Assembly: GCA_947631605.1 (NCBI GenBank)
Contig: CANRMC010000005.1
Span: forward strand, 1-43,699
Direction of reading: 5' to 3'
DNA from: an uncultured Lachnospiraceae bacterium
Lineage (GTDB): Bacteria > Bacillota > Clostridia > Lachnospirales > Lachnospiraceae
Length of the DNA stretch: 43,699 bases
A program made the translations under genes and the position numbers. Each line of letters begins with the position of its first letter. The stretch's first letter is position 1. A model generated the notes under the pieces. That model had not been told where the DNA came from and searched no databases. It was given only the letters and a program-made list of their open reading frames with translations. This document shows positions 34,498 through 41,810 of the stretch, one piece after another.

Positions 34498-35373
34498 ATG
34501 TCAGATTATATTATAAAAGGAATGGCAAAAAATAATCAGATCCGTTTTTTTGCCGGATATACCAGAGATCTTGTCGAACGTGCAAGAGCCATCCATAATA
34601 CAAGTCCCGTCTGTACGGCGGCTCTCGGCAGACTGCTTACTGCCGGTGCCCTGATGGGGTCCATGTGTAAAAATGATACGGATGTACTGACGCTTCAGAT
34701 CCAGTGCGATGGTCCTGCCGGCGGTCTTACCGTAACCACAGACTCGCATGCGCGGGTAAAAGGCATTATCAACCACCCGCAGGTTCTGCTTCCTGCCAAT
34801 GAAAAGGGCAAACTGGATGTTTCCGGCGCCCTTGGCAAAGGCATATTAAACGTCATAAAAGATATCGGCATGAAAGAACCCTACGTGGGACAGATAGAGC
34901 TCACCTCCGGCGAAATTGCCGAAGACCTGACCTACTATTTCGCGGCAAGCGAACAGATCCCTACCTCTGTCGGTCTGGGCGTCCTGATGGAAAAAACAAA
35001 CACAGTAAAACATGCCGGCGGATTTATCATCCAACTCATGCCTTTTGCAGAAGATGACACGATCACCGCCTTGGAGAAAAATATTTCCTCTATCGACTCC
35101 CTCACAAACTTATTTGAGCAGGGACTTACGATTGAAGACGTCATGAAAAACATCTTTCAGGGTATGGACATCGAGATCACAGAAAAAGTACCCGCCTCTT
35201 ACTACTGCAACTGCAGCCATGACAGAGTAAAACGGGCTTTGATCAGTATCGGAAAGAAAGAATTGGAAGACATGATTGCAGAAGGAAAACCGGTGACGCT
35301 TAACTGCCACTTCTGCAATACGGATTATACATTTGAAATTGAAGAACTGAAACAGATTTTAGAGACATCCTAG
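34498..35373 (+). CDS. hslO: Redox-regulated chaperone Hsp33 (HslO)
   Basis: Hsp33 is a zinc-binding holdase turned on by oxidative unfolding. The 291-residue protein has the N-terminal domain (DYIIKGMAKNNQIRFFAGYT, then RAIHNTSPVCTAALGR). Near the C-terminus is the zinc centre: CNC in YYCNCSHDRV at about 238-240 and CHFC in LNCHFCNTDY at about 270-273, four Cys in the family order. The ATG has GAGAG about ten bases upstream. The stop codon overlaps the queH stop in a CTAG palindrome (35370-35373), so the two genes end on each other. Confidence 0.97.
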   Translation: MSDYIIKGMAKNNQIRFFAGYTRDLVERARAIHNTSPVCTAALGRLLTAGALMGSMCKNDTDVLTLQIQCDGPAGGLTVTTDSHARVKGIINHPQVLLPANEKGKLDVSGALGKGILNVIKDIGMKEPYVGQIELTSGEIAEDLTYYFAASEQIPTSVGLGVLMEKTNTVKHAGGFIIQLMPFAEDDTITALEKNISSIDSLTNLFEQGLTIEDVMKNIFQGMDIEITEKVPASYYCNCSHDRVKRALISIGKKELEDMIAEGKPVTLNCHFCNTDYTFEIEELKQILETS

Positions 35374-36029
35374 CATTTCGACGCAGCCTCTTCCCTCTGC
35401 ATCCGGGAATACCTGCAGCCGCAGTAATTCTGGCGGTACAGGCTGTATTCCTTAGAAAGACTGATTGAGCGTGCATACCCGTTCTTTTTCTTAAAATCAC
35501 TATAGAGAAAGACCGGAGATTTTCCACCGCTCTGGGAAGAAAGTTCCTCTTCCAGCCGGATGCCGATCTCATTGATCCAATCCGCATTTTTATAAGGACT
35601 GATGGAAAGCGTAGTGGTGAAATAACCAAACTTATGACAAAACGCGTACTCCGCCGCCTTCTTCATACGGAGCTGATAACAGTCGTAACAGCGGGCGCCG
35701 CGTTCCGGAAGCTGTTCCCTGCCCCTTGCGATCGCTTCGAAATATTCCTTTTCATAGCTTCCGTCTATGACCGGGATATCTTTTGCAAAAGGTGCCTGTT
35801 CCGTAAAACGGAGCAATTCTTCCAGCCGCTTTCTGTATTCTGCTTCTGTATCGATATTGGGATTATAAAAGTATACAGTGATCGCAAAATGCTGATTCAG
35901 AAGTTCCAGCACATGAGAGCTGCAGGGCGCACAGCAGGCGTGCAGAAGAAGCGTCGGTTTTTCCTCACACAACGCCGCATTTTCAATCTGCTCTTCAAAC
36001 CGCTTATAATAATTACATTTATTTTCCAT
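35370..36029 (-). CDS. queH: Epoxyqueuosine reductase QueH
   Basis: QueH carries out the last step of queuosine tRNA modification, reducing epoxyqueuosine, with an iron-sulfur cluster. The 219-residue protein starts MENKCNYYKRF. The track's start lies 24 codons upstream with no ribosome site, while GTGGAG is five bases before this ATG. The family's cysteines are visible: LLLHACCAPCSSH near 30, GARCYDCYQLRM near 135 and NYCGCRYS near the C-terminus. It is a single gene transcribed toward hslO, and no other queuosine gene is nearby. Confidence 0.95.
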   Translation of the reverse strand: MENKCNYYKRFEEQIENAALCEEKPTLLLHACCAPCSSHVLELLNQHFAITVYFYNPNIDTEAEYRKRLEELLRFTEQAPFAKDIPVIDGSYEKEYFEAIARGREQLPERGARCYDCYQLRMKKAAEYAFCHKFGYFTTTLSISPYKNADWINEIGIRLEEELSSQSGGKSPVFLYSDFKKKNGYARSISLSKEYSLYRQNYCGCRYSRMQREEAASKC

Positions 36030-36123
36030 ATCGGCTCCACCGTTTCTCTGCAATCTGGCAAATTGACGAATTACAATTTGAGAAATCCCATTATCAATCA
36101 TAAATTTTGTATATATTTAATAA

Positions 36124-36152
36124 TTGACTTTGTAGATATTATACAATATACT
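36124..36152 (+). promoter_or_regulatory. Strong promoter of the 76-aa gene, with -10 palindrome
   Basis: TTGACT (36124-36129), a 17-base spacer and TATACT (36147-36152). The -10 lies in a perfect 12-base palindrome TATACTAGTATA (36147-36158), which may be an operator or chance in AT-rich DNA. Confidence 0.85.
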
Positions 36153-36172
36153 AGTATAAATAAGTAATTTAA

Positions 36173-36198
36173 ATATTAACGCGTTTCTGGCGTAATAT
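36173..36198 (+). promoter_or_regulatory. Leader hairpin before the 76-aa gene
   Basis: The arms ATATTaACGC and GCGTAATAT (nine pairs with one bulged A) enclose a seven-base loop, 22 bases before the GGGAGG ribosome site. It could stabilise the transcript or bind a regulator. Confidence 0.45.
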
Positions 36199-36234
36199 CA
36201 ATACAAAAGTGTATTTTTAAGGGAGGTTTTGGAC

Positions 36235-36465
36235 ATGACCGTTGAGCAGGCTGTAAAAAAGTACAAAATGGAACCGCTGAATGTGTATACTGCGAAGGTT
36301 AAAGCCAAAGAACTTAATGTTCAGGAAGTCTTATACATGAACGTTCAAAAGAATAAATATGCATACATTGTAAGAGACGGTGCGAGAGGCACAATGCTTT
36401 ATACCGACGAAAAAAGTATGTATACCAAAATGTATAAAGGATTAAAGATGATCCCATTGGAATGA
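36235..36465 (+). CDS. Small unknown protein, 76 aa
   Basis: A 76-residue basic protein with no membrane segment, no cysteine and short beta-like stretches (NVQKNKYAYIVRDGARGTMLYTDEKSM). The track's TTG start is two codons upstream, while GGGAGG lies eight bases before the ATG at 36235, so that ATG is used here. It stands alone, with a near-consensus promoter upstream and a strong terminator downstream. That pattern suggests high or regulated expression. I do not recognise the family. Confidence 0.8.
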   Translation: MTVEQAVKKYKMEPLNVYTAKVKAKELNVQEVLYMNVQKNKYAYIVRDGARGTMLYTDEKSMYTKMYKGLKMIPLE

Positions 36466-36489
36466 TCATAAAAGGATTTATACGAAATC

Positions 36490-36538
36490 AATCAGACAAT
36501 TCCGAATTGCCATACAAAACAGGAATTGTCTGATTTTT
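36490..36538 (+). terminator. Terminator of the 76-aa gene
   Basis: A 14-base perfect stem AATCAGACAATTCC (36490-36503) / GGAATTGTCTGATT (36522-36535) with an 18-base loop and a following T-run on the plus strand. Confidence 0.92.
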
Positions 36539-36554
36539 CTATTGTCAAGATTAA

Positions 36555-36974
36555 TTATACGAATAACCGGTAAGTCATCTTTTCCTCATCAAATATCCTA
36601 TAACGGATCAGATCATCCAGCAGGATGATCGCGATCGAAAGAACCAGCCATAAAATGGAATACGGCAGACAGATCTGTCCCAATAGATTATACGGCAGAT
36701 AGGAATAATCCCACACTTCCATGTCCAGCCACAGATTCACGATCACACCGGTCACAAATTCAAGTGCAGTAATAATAACAGCGCCCAGAAGCATCTGCAT
36801 TGTAAATGGCAGCTCCCTTTTTATCCACTGGTTCAGACCGCCCACGATAAAAAAACACAGACCGCCGCATAAGATCATGGAATAATGCGAATATCCCCGA
36901 TAGAGGATTTCCAGATAAAAATAAATAATTCCCCCTGTCAGAAACAGGGTAAATCCTTTCATAAACCGACTCAT
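36555..36974 (-). CDS. Membrane protein of the CmpB-like (putative ABC permease) family
   Basis: A 139-residue membrane protein with about four segments (FTLFLTGGIIYFYLEIL, CGGLCFFIVGGLNQWI, LLGAVIITALEFVTGVIVN, LWLVLSIAIILLDDLI). The middle VTGVIVNLWLDMEVWDYSYLPYNLLGQICLPYSILW resembles the W-[DE]-Y-S ... N-x-x-G-x-I-C signature of proteins labelled putative ABC-transporter type IV (CmpB-like). The transporter label is weak and the function is unknown. Its ribosome site is part of a 15-base hairpin arm (see 36981-37021). It follows the DUF6106-like gene on the same strand. Confidence 0.75.
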   Translation of the reverse strand: MSRFMKGFTLFLTGGIIYFYLEILYRGYSHYSMILCGGLCFFIVGGLNQWIKRELPFTMQMLLGAVIITALEFVTGVIVNLWLDMEVWDYSYLPYNLLGQICLPYSILWLVLSIAIILLDDLIRYRIFDEEKMTYRLFV

Positions 36975-36980
36975 GAAAAT

Positions 36981-37021
36981 CCTCCGGAAAATAGTCTCAT
37001 GATGATACTATTTACCGGAGG
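36981..37021 (-). promoter_or_regulatory. Hairpin that pairs with the ribosome site of the CmpB-like gene
   Basis: CCTCCGGAAAATAGT (36981-36995) and ACTATTTACCGGAGG (37007-37021) are inverted copies with one mismatch around an 11-base loop. On the transcript the GGAGG that serves the ATG at 36974 would be held in the stem, so translation may depend on opening it. Only a short T-run follows, so a terminator role is less likely but possible. Confidence 0.65.
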
Positions 37022-37033
37022 TTTGGTTCTTAT

Positions 37034-37537
37034 TCACACCAGACTCTTGGTTTTTAAATAAAATTTCATATGCTCCACGCATTTTTCATCGAAATCAAAG
37101 ATAGAAATGATCTTCTTGTTGTTTTCTCCGGTATAGATGGCGTAATAAGAAGCCTCCGGATCATTCTGCGTATAATTCCGAAGGATCGTGTCCGCACCTT
37201 CCTGAATGTCATGCGTGACTTTGTTGGAATCCGCCTTATCCATACACAGGATATCTCCCAGTTTTATGCTGCCGATCGCCTTCCGCTTCTTCATTGCGAT
37301 AATCTTTGCAATATCAATGTCCCCGTTTGTAAGCGTATACTCATATTCCACGCTCAGATTCCCGAAGGTGCTGCCCACGCAGAAAACACCCAGCGCAAGC
37401 ACCAATACACCAAAGGAAAATGTCACAAAGATGATGAGATATATGCCAACCAATACCACAAGAGCAGAAGCAATAACCAAAGCCAGATCCTTTGCATCCG
37501 GTTTTCCCTTTACCAGTCTCTCATTATATTTATCCAT
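37034..37537 (-). CDS. Membrane protein, possibly DUF6106 family, 167 aa
   Basis: A 167-residue protein with two membrane segments at about 20-60 (LALVIASALVVLVGIYLIIFVTFSFGVLVLALGVFC). A cytoplasmic beta-rich domain follows (VEYEYTLTNGDIDIAKIIAMKKRK, SYYAIYTGENNKKIISIFDFDE). The TLTNGDIDI region and layout resemble DUF6106 proteins of Clostridia. That name is from memory and unverified. AGGAGGT precedes the ATG at 37537 by about ten bases. The track's start lies upstream at a TTG inside the ribosome site. It lies upstream of the CmpB-like gene and downstream of the GNAT gene. Confidence 0.75.
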   Translation of the reverse strand: MDKYNERLVKGKPDAKDLALVIASALVVLVGIYLIIFVTFSFGVLVLALGVFCVGSTFGNLSVEYEYTLTNGDIDIAKIIAMKKRKAIGSIKLGDILCMDKADSNKVTHDIQEGADTILRNYTQNDPEASYYAIYTGENNKKIISIFDFDEKCVEHMKFYLKTKSLV

Positions 37538-37587
37538 TTTGTACCCTACCTCCTGTTCTATCAAGTATTGTACCAGTTTTCCAAGAA

Positions 37588-38466
37588 TTAGACAATTTCC
37601 GTAAAAAGAATTTTTGTAAGATCAATATTGCAGGTTTCATCAAGTTTCTTAATCATGTAAACGTGGTCTTCTTTCACATTTCCGATCGGGAAGGAAAGAT
37701 GTTTCCACAGGCGGCTGTCCATATAAAAGCACACCTCTTTGATTCCCGTAAAACGCTCTTCTTTTCTTTGAAGTTGGCAGATATAGCTAAGCAGAAACGA
37801 AAAATATGCTCCAACATCTATAAAGGGAACCATATGGTGAACTTCCAATACATCTTTGTTTTGGCACAGCGAAAAATATCCTTCCGGCGCTTCTTCATCC
37901 GGAAATGTTGCAAATATCCCGCTTTCCGAGGAAAGTTCCGCATGTATCCGATTTATATCGTCTGATGAATAGTTCGGATATATAAATTCTTCCTGTATAA
38001 GATCCGTTACATTATTTCTGCCTTCACAGAAAGAAAGAAGTCCTTCCAAATCCTGTATGGCAATCCGGTACTGCACGATCCGCGACACATCAGCGAAACC
38101 GGAAGAACTGTAATATCTTCGGTCTGCCGGCCAGAGATAGGTAAACGGCACTCCCTCTTTCCGCATCCAGTTACATGCATATTCCAACATACGGAAGGCG
38201 CATTTCCTGCGGCGGTAAGCCTCGTGAACCGCAACGCCTACTATAAAATATGTTTTCACCCTCTGTCCGTCTATTTCAAAGAAATAAGGATTGAGATGAA
38301 CCATACCAATAATATTTCCGCTTTCTTCCATAACGACAATCTCATTCATCGGAAAATTTTCAGAAAAATAATAATCCACAAAAGCGTCTGTATCATCAAA
38401 GCAGGTCTCCCAGAGTTTCCGCAGTTCTTTCCTGTCTCTTTCACTTTTATCGCTTAACCGAATCAT
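37588..38466 (-). CDS. GNAT acetyltransferase (Eis-like, two-domain)
   Basis: A 292-residue protein with an N-terminal GNAT domain: acetyl-CoA loop VGVAVHEAYRRRKCAFRMLEY near 80-100, and IGMVHLNPYFFEIDG before it. The middle FTYLWPADRRYYSSSGFADVSR matches the Eis/DUF4111-type region that follows the first GNAT domain. A second, more divergent half lacks a clear acetyl-CoA loop. The substrate is unknown. The ATG at 38466 has AAGGAG four bases upstream, close to the ispF stop. The 18 extra codons in the track overlap ispF. ispF and this gene are probably co-transcribed. Confidence 0.85.
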   Translation of the reverse strand: MIRLSDKSERDRKELRKLWETCFDDTDAFVDYYFSENFPMNEIVVMEESGNIIGMVHLNPYFFEIDGQRVKTYFIVGVAVHEAYRRRKCAFRMLEYACNWMRKEGVPFTYLWPADRRYYSSSGFADVSRIVQYRIAIQDLEGLLSFCEGRNNVTDLIQEEFIYPNYSSDDINRIHAELSSESGIFATFPDEEAPEGYFSLCQNKDVLEVHHMVPFIDVGAYFSFLLSYICQLQRKEERFTGIKEVCFYMDSRLWKHLSFPIGNVKEDHVYMIKKLDETCNIDLTKILFTEIV

Positions 38467-38474
38467 AGCACTCC

Positions 38475-39041
38475 TTAAAATCCGCCCTCCGAACGCGGAC
38501 AGCCGGAACAGCCGCCGCACTTCGACACATCTTCTTCTATATCCGAAACATTCCGGTAGATATAATTATCAACGGTTTCCAAAAGGCATATGGCCTGACA
38601 GGAAATGCCCTCTCCCTGTCCGGTAAATCCCAGTCCTTCCTCCGTCGTCGCCTTTATATTGATCCGTTCCGGTTCCAGATTCAAAGTCTCGGCAATCGTC
38701 TGCACCATAACCGGTATATACGCAGACATTTTCGGTTTCTGTGCAATGATGGTCGCATCGATATTTCCGATAATATAGTTATCTTCCTCCAAAATCTTCT
38801 GAACTTCCTTCAAAAGGAGCAGACTGTCAATTCCTTTATATCTATCATCACTGTCCGGAAAATGTTTTCCGATGTCTCCCTTTGCGGCAGCTCCCAGCAG
38901 AGCGTCCATGATGGCATGAACCAGACAATCCGCGTCCGAATGTCCGAGAAGCCCCTTTTCATAAGGAATCTGAACGCCGCCTAAGATCAGTTTTCTGCCC
39001 TCCACCAGACGGTGGACGTCATATCCCATTCCGATTCTCAT
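38475..39041 (-). CDS. ispF: 2-C-methyl-D-erythritol 2,4-cyclodiphosphate synthase with Cys-rich tail
   Basis: IspF forms the cyclic diphosphate in the MEP isoprenoid pathway, as a zinc-dependent trimer. Residues 1 to about 157 match the family: GMGYDVHRL with the metal-binding Asp/His, [40 protein letters not shown] and the C-terminal [15 protein letters not shown]. The protein continues for about 30 residues beyond the usual end. That extension ends in [14 protein letters not shown], with Cys at about 175, 178 and 181. AAGGAG precedes the ATG by six bases. A GNAT gene follows after eight bases. Confidence 0.95.
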   Translation of the reverse strand: MRIGMGYDVHRLVEGRKLILGGVQIPYEKGLLGHSDADCLVHAIMDALLGAAAKGDIGKHFPDSDDRYKGIDSLLLLKEVQKILEEDNYIIGNIDATIIAQKPKMSAYIPVMVQTIAETLNLEPERINIKATTEEGLGFTGQGEGISCQAICLLETVDNYIYRNVSDIEEDVSKCGGCSGCPRSEGGF

Positions 39042-39133
39042 TGTTTTCTCCTTACCAATATTTTTTACATCCTTGTTTCTTTTATACTATACACAATTTT
39101 TCCGAAAAAAGAAATAAGAAATAAAAGTCTGTA

Positions 39134-39152
39134 TCGTTCATATTGTGAACGA
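39134..39152. promoter_or_regulatory. Palindrome upstream of the TPM-like gene
   Basis: TCGTTCA (39134-39140), a five-base spacer TATTG and TGAACGA (39146-39152) form a perfect seven-base inverted repeat. It is 29 bases upstream of the -35 of the plus-strand gene and about 90 bases upstream of the ispF start. It looks like an operator, but the regulator is not identified. Confidence 0.5.
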
Positions 39153-39181
39153 ATAAAAATGTAAAAATGCATAAATTTAGG

Positions 39182-39210
39182 TTTACCAATTCATAAATTC
39201 AGTGTAGAAT
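39182..39210 (+). promoter_or_regulatory. Promoter of the TPM-like gene
   Basis: TTTACC (39182-39187), a 17-base spacer and TAGAAT (39205-39210), about 50 bases before the ATG at 39261. Confidence 0.7.
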
Positions 39211-39260
39211 ATAACTTGTTAGTGAAAATACTATTTTGAAACGATAAAAGGAGGTATTTT

Positions 39261-40334
39261 ATGGCACGTTCAATGGGAGGCGGCGGAGGCGGCCGTTCCG
39301 GCGGAGGACACTCTTCAGGAGGCGCGCACAGAAGCGGAAGCCGTTCAATGGGGGGCGGACACAGTGCCGGAAGTTTCAGCAGTTCAAGCAGTGGTCACAG
39401 GCGTCCGAGTTCAAGCGGATACAGCGGATCGAGACCGGGACCAGGACCGGGACCGGGATCATATCATGGAGGACCGGGTATGCCTCCGCCACCGCCACAC
39501 AGACCTTACAGGAGATATTATTACAACCGGCCATATTACAGAAGCGGCCCGTATTACCGCTCGGCGCCTGCCAGCGGATGTTCCAATGTAATCGCCACCT
39601 TTCTGTTGATGATCATCATACTGGCAATCGTTTTTACTATGACGGGCAGAGGCATTGGCGGCGGCAACGAGAAACTGAACCGTGATAAATATACGGGAGA
39701 CGTAGACAGCAGTCAGGGATATTATATCGATGACAGTATGGGCAGTGAGAAGTTCATCGACCGTACCAACGAGCAGGATCTGATATCCGGATTCAAAACG
39801 TTCTACAGCAGAACCGGCGTTTATCCGTTCCTTTATATCAAGGAATACTCACCGGATCCGAGTGAATATGCAGGATATGATACATACGAGGATATGATGT
39901 ATGAGAAGCTTTTCCGGAGTGAAGGCAATTTCCTGATCGTTTATATTGCCGAAGAAGACACCTATTATTTCGCCGCAGGTTATAATACCGGCGAGATCAT
40001 CGACAGTCAGACTCTGGACGTCATTTCCAGAAAGATTGACAGTAGATGGAGTACGGGCGACTTAGCGGTTGCATTTGGCGATGGTCTGGCAGATGCCAGC
40101 AAGAACATCATGGCAAAGAGTAACTTCCGTGTGATCATGATCGTCATTATCGTAGGCGTTGTACTGATCGTAGTTGTTAATCTCCTCATACGCTGGAGCA
40201 AAAAGAAAAAAGAACTGCAGATACAGGAAGCGGAAAAACTGGAAGAGATTCTGGACAAACCGCTTGAGACTTTTGGAACGGATATGTCAGACTTGGAAAA
40301 GAAGTATGACGACGATCAGAACCAACAGTCCTAA
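39261..40334 (+). CDS. TPM-like membrane protein with Gly/Ser/Pro/Tyr-rich N-terminus
   Basis: A 357-residue protein. The first 100 or so residues are low complexity: Gly/Ser/His stretches, alternating Pro-Gly, a five-Pro run and a Tyr/Arg-rich block (RPYRRYYYNRPYYRSGP). A membrane segment at about 110-128 follows (VIATFLLMIIILAIVFTM). An extracellular or lumenal domain of about 150 residues (GFKTFYSRTGVYPFLYI, FLIVYIAEEDTYYFAAGYNTG) resembles the TPM domain. A second membrane segment lies at about 290-312, then a Lys/Glu-rich cytoplasmic tail. In most TPM proteins the Gly-rich part is at the C-terminus, so its N-terminal place here is notable. AAAGGAGG is before the ATG. It is a single-gene unit with promoter and terminator. 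Confidence 0.75.
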   Translation: MARSMGGGGGGRSGGGHSSGGAHRSGSRSMGGGHSAGSFSSSSSGHRRPSSSGYSGSRPGPGPGPGSYHGGPGMPPPPPHRPYRRYYYNRPYYRSGPYYRSAPASGCSNVIATFLLMIIILAIVFTMTGRGIGGGNEKLNRDKYTGDVDSSQGYYIDDSMGSEKFIDRTNEQDLISGFKTFYSRTGVYPFLYIKEYSPDPSEYAGYDTYEDMMYEKLFRSEGNFLIVYIAEEDTYYFAAGYNTGEIIDSQTLDVISRKIDSRWSTGDLAVAFGDGLADASKNIMAKSNFRVIMIVIIVGVVLIVVVNLLIRWSKKKKELQIQEAEKLEEILDKPLETFGTDMSDLEKKYDDDQNQQS

Positions 40335-40360
40335 CGCAGTTCAAAAATAAGAGCATATTA

Positions 40361-40403
40361 AAAAATCTGCTGCATGGCATACGCCTTATGCGGCAGATTT
40401 TTT
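40361..40403. terminator. Bidirectional terminator after the TPM-like gene
   Basis: AAATCTGCTGCAT (40363-40375) pairs with ATGCGGCAGATTT (40388-40400) with one G-T pair, and a run of A's and of T's flanks both sides. It serves the convergent genes on both strands. Confidence 0.88.
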
Positions 40404-40407
40404 TATT

Positions 40408-41205
40408 TTATCCGGCATACTTTTTATCTTTTCTTATTTTCAGAAGTGTCCGCAGGAAAAACCAGATCCCGTACATAAAAAGACAAAGCAGGATCAAAAG
40501 AATAAGAAAGGCGTATTTATATCCCGCTTTTCCGAACCAGTCCTGAAGATAGATAAGAGGCGTTCCGGACGCCGGCCAGTTGATAAAATAATAATTCAGA
40601 TGATAAAGCCGGTCAAACAGATAAACCGGTATCGCCGTAACAAATATAAATATGATGATCCCCGGCAGATATCGGAGTTTTATTATTACCGGCGCTGAAA
40701 GCTCCGTTTCCCCTTCATGCACCGGAACATGGAGGAGGACCATATACCCAATTATAAAGAAATGTCCAAGATACCCGTAAATATTCATAAAACTGAACAA
40801 AGGATAGATATGATAATCCGGAAAGACCACAGCCATGACTGCTGCCGGAAGAAGCAGTACGGAAGCCAGATTTCCGGTATATTCCTTTATTTTGCGATTC
40901 TTCGTATACGCATTGACAAGGCAGACAAAGATCGAAAGACTGCATATATGAAGCGGAAGCTCAAACAGATTCATGCTTCCTGTTACGGTCAAAACAAAAT
41001 CCTTCAGAAGCTCCAGAGCGAGACTGCAGACAGAAAGAAGCCGGAGAAGATGTATTTTTTCTTCTCCGGTACCTTTCCTGCATATCCGCCACAGCAAAAA
41101 TATCCCCAGCAGGAATATCGCTATGCACAGAAAATGTTCAGGACCGAAATATTCATAACCGGAGCCATCCGGCAGATCATCCTCATAAACAAAAAACTGT
41201 TCCAA
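40408..41205 (-). CDS. TMEM164/YwaF-like integral membrane protein
   Basis: A 265-residue protein with about seven membrane segments and the motif NLFELPLHICSLSIF near 80-95. That motif matches the LPLHxC region of the TIGR02206/YwaF/TMEM164 family, which has no settled function in bacteria. The start is TTG at 41203-41205, with GGGAGGA nine bases upstream. The track's start at 41223 is a TTG that lies inside this ribosome site. The gene overlaps nothing and follows the DUF308-like gene by five bases. Confidence 0.8.
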   Translation of the reverse strand: MEQFFVYEDDLPDGSGYEYFGPEHFLCIAIFLLGIFLLWRICRKGTGEEKIHLLRLLSVCSLALELLKDFVLTVTGSMNLFELPLHICSLSIFVCLVNAYTKNRKIKEYTGNLASVLLLPAAVMAVVFPDYHIYPLFSFMNIYGYLGHFFIIGYMVLLHVPVHEGETELSAPVIIKLRYLPGIIIFIFVTAIPVYLFDRLYHLNYYFINWPASGTPLIYLQDWFGKAGYKYAFLILLILLCLFMYGIWFFLRTLLKIRKDKKYAG

Positions 41206-41210
41206 GGAAC

Positions 41211-41783
41211 TTATTCCTCCCAAACTACGTCACTACCATCATTTATATATTTTCCCACTTTATAAACTTTATATGCAGTGAAGATATTGGTCACGCCGAG
41301 AACTGCCATAACGATCCCTACGATTATGATGACGGTCTTTGCCACGGAAAATGACAGGAAAAGAAGAACAAAACCAAGAACGGCTGTGATAACATCATTT
41401 GCAATATAAGAGCTCCAATATTTATCGCCGGTTCCGCGGATCAGTATCGCATCATGGATCCGAAAACATGCATTGATCAAGATACAAAGTCCGAAAATTT
41501 TAACTACGAACGTGGACACGCCCACAGGATTTAATACAATGATAATACCGGCAAGAAGTAAGATCACGGCAAACGCAGTCACCATCGGCGAATATGCAGC
41601 AAGCAATGAAAAGCCTGTTACAACGCCTGCAATGATAAGGATCCAGCCGATGACCGCCGCAATCGTCGCCATGGTCGCAACCGGCTTTATAATCAGTATG
41701 ATTCCCAATGCGATCATGCAGAGAGGCACGATCAGCTGTTTCATATTGTTTTTTAAAAAATTTCTAAGTGTCTTTTGTTCCAT
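41211..41783 (-). CDS. HdeD-like DUF308 membrane protein
   Basis: A 190-residue protein with about six membrane segments, an internal repeat of hydrophobic hairpins (MIALGIILIIKPVATMATIAAVIGWILIIAG, FAVILLLAGIIIVLNPVGV) and a short hydrophilic C-terminus. The pattern P-hydrophobic-hairpin-GIxxLxxP matches the DUF308/HdeD family, membrane proteins of unclear role. AGGAGG precedes the ATG by eight bases. It lies between the LOG-family and YwaF-like genes on the same strand. Confidence 0.82.
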   Translation of the reverse strand: MEQKTLRNFLKNNMKQLIVPLCMIALGIILIIKPVATMATIAAVIGWILIIAGVVTGFSLLAAYSPMVTAFAVILLLAGIIIVLNPVGVSTFVVKIFGLCILINACFRIHDAILIRGTGDKYWSSYIANDVITAVLGFVLLFLSFSVAKTVIIIVGIVMAVLGVTNIFTAYKVYKVGKYINDGSDVVWEE

Positions 41784-41810
41784 ATCAGATTCCTCCTGCT
41801 TTTCATTATA

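Noticed and set aside
39042-39260. Riboswitch or small RNA between ispF and the TPM-like gene
   Set aside because: Only promoters and one palindrome are visible, and no extended secondary structure or terminator is present.
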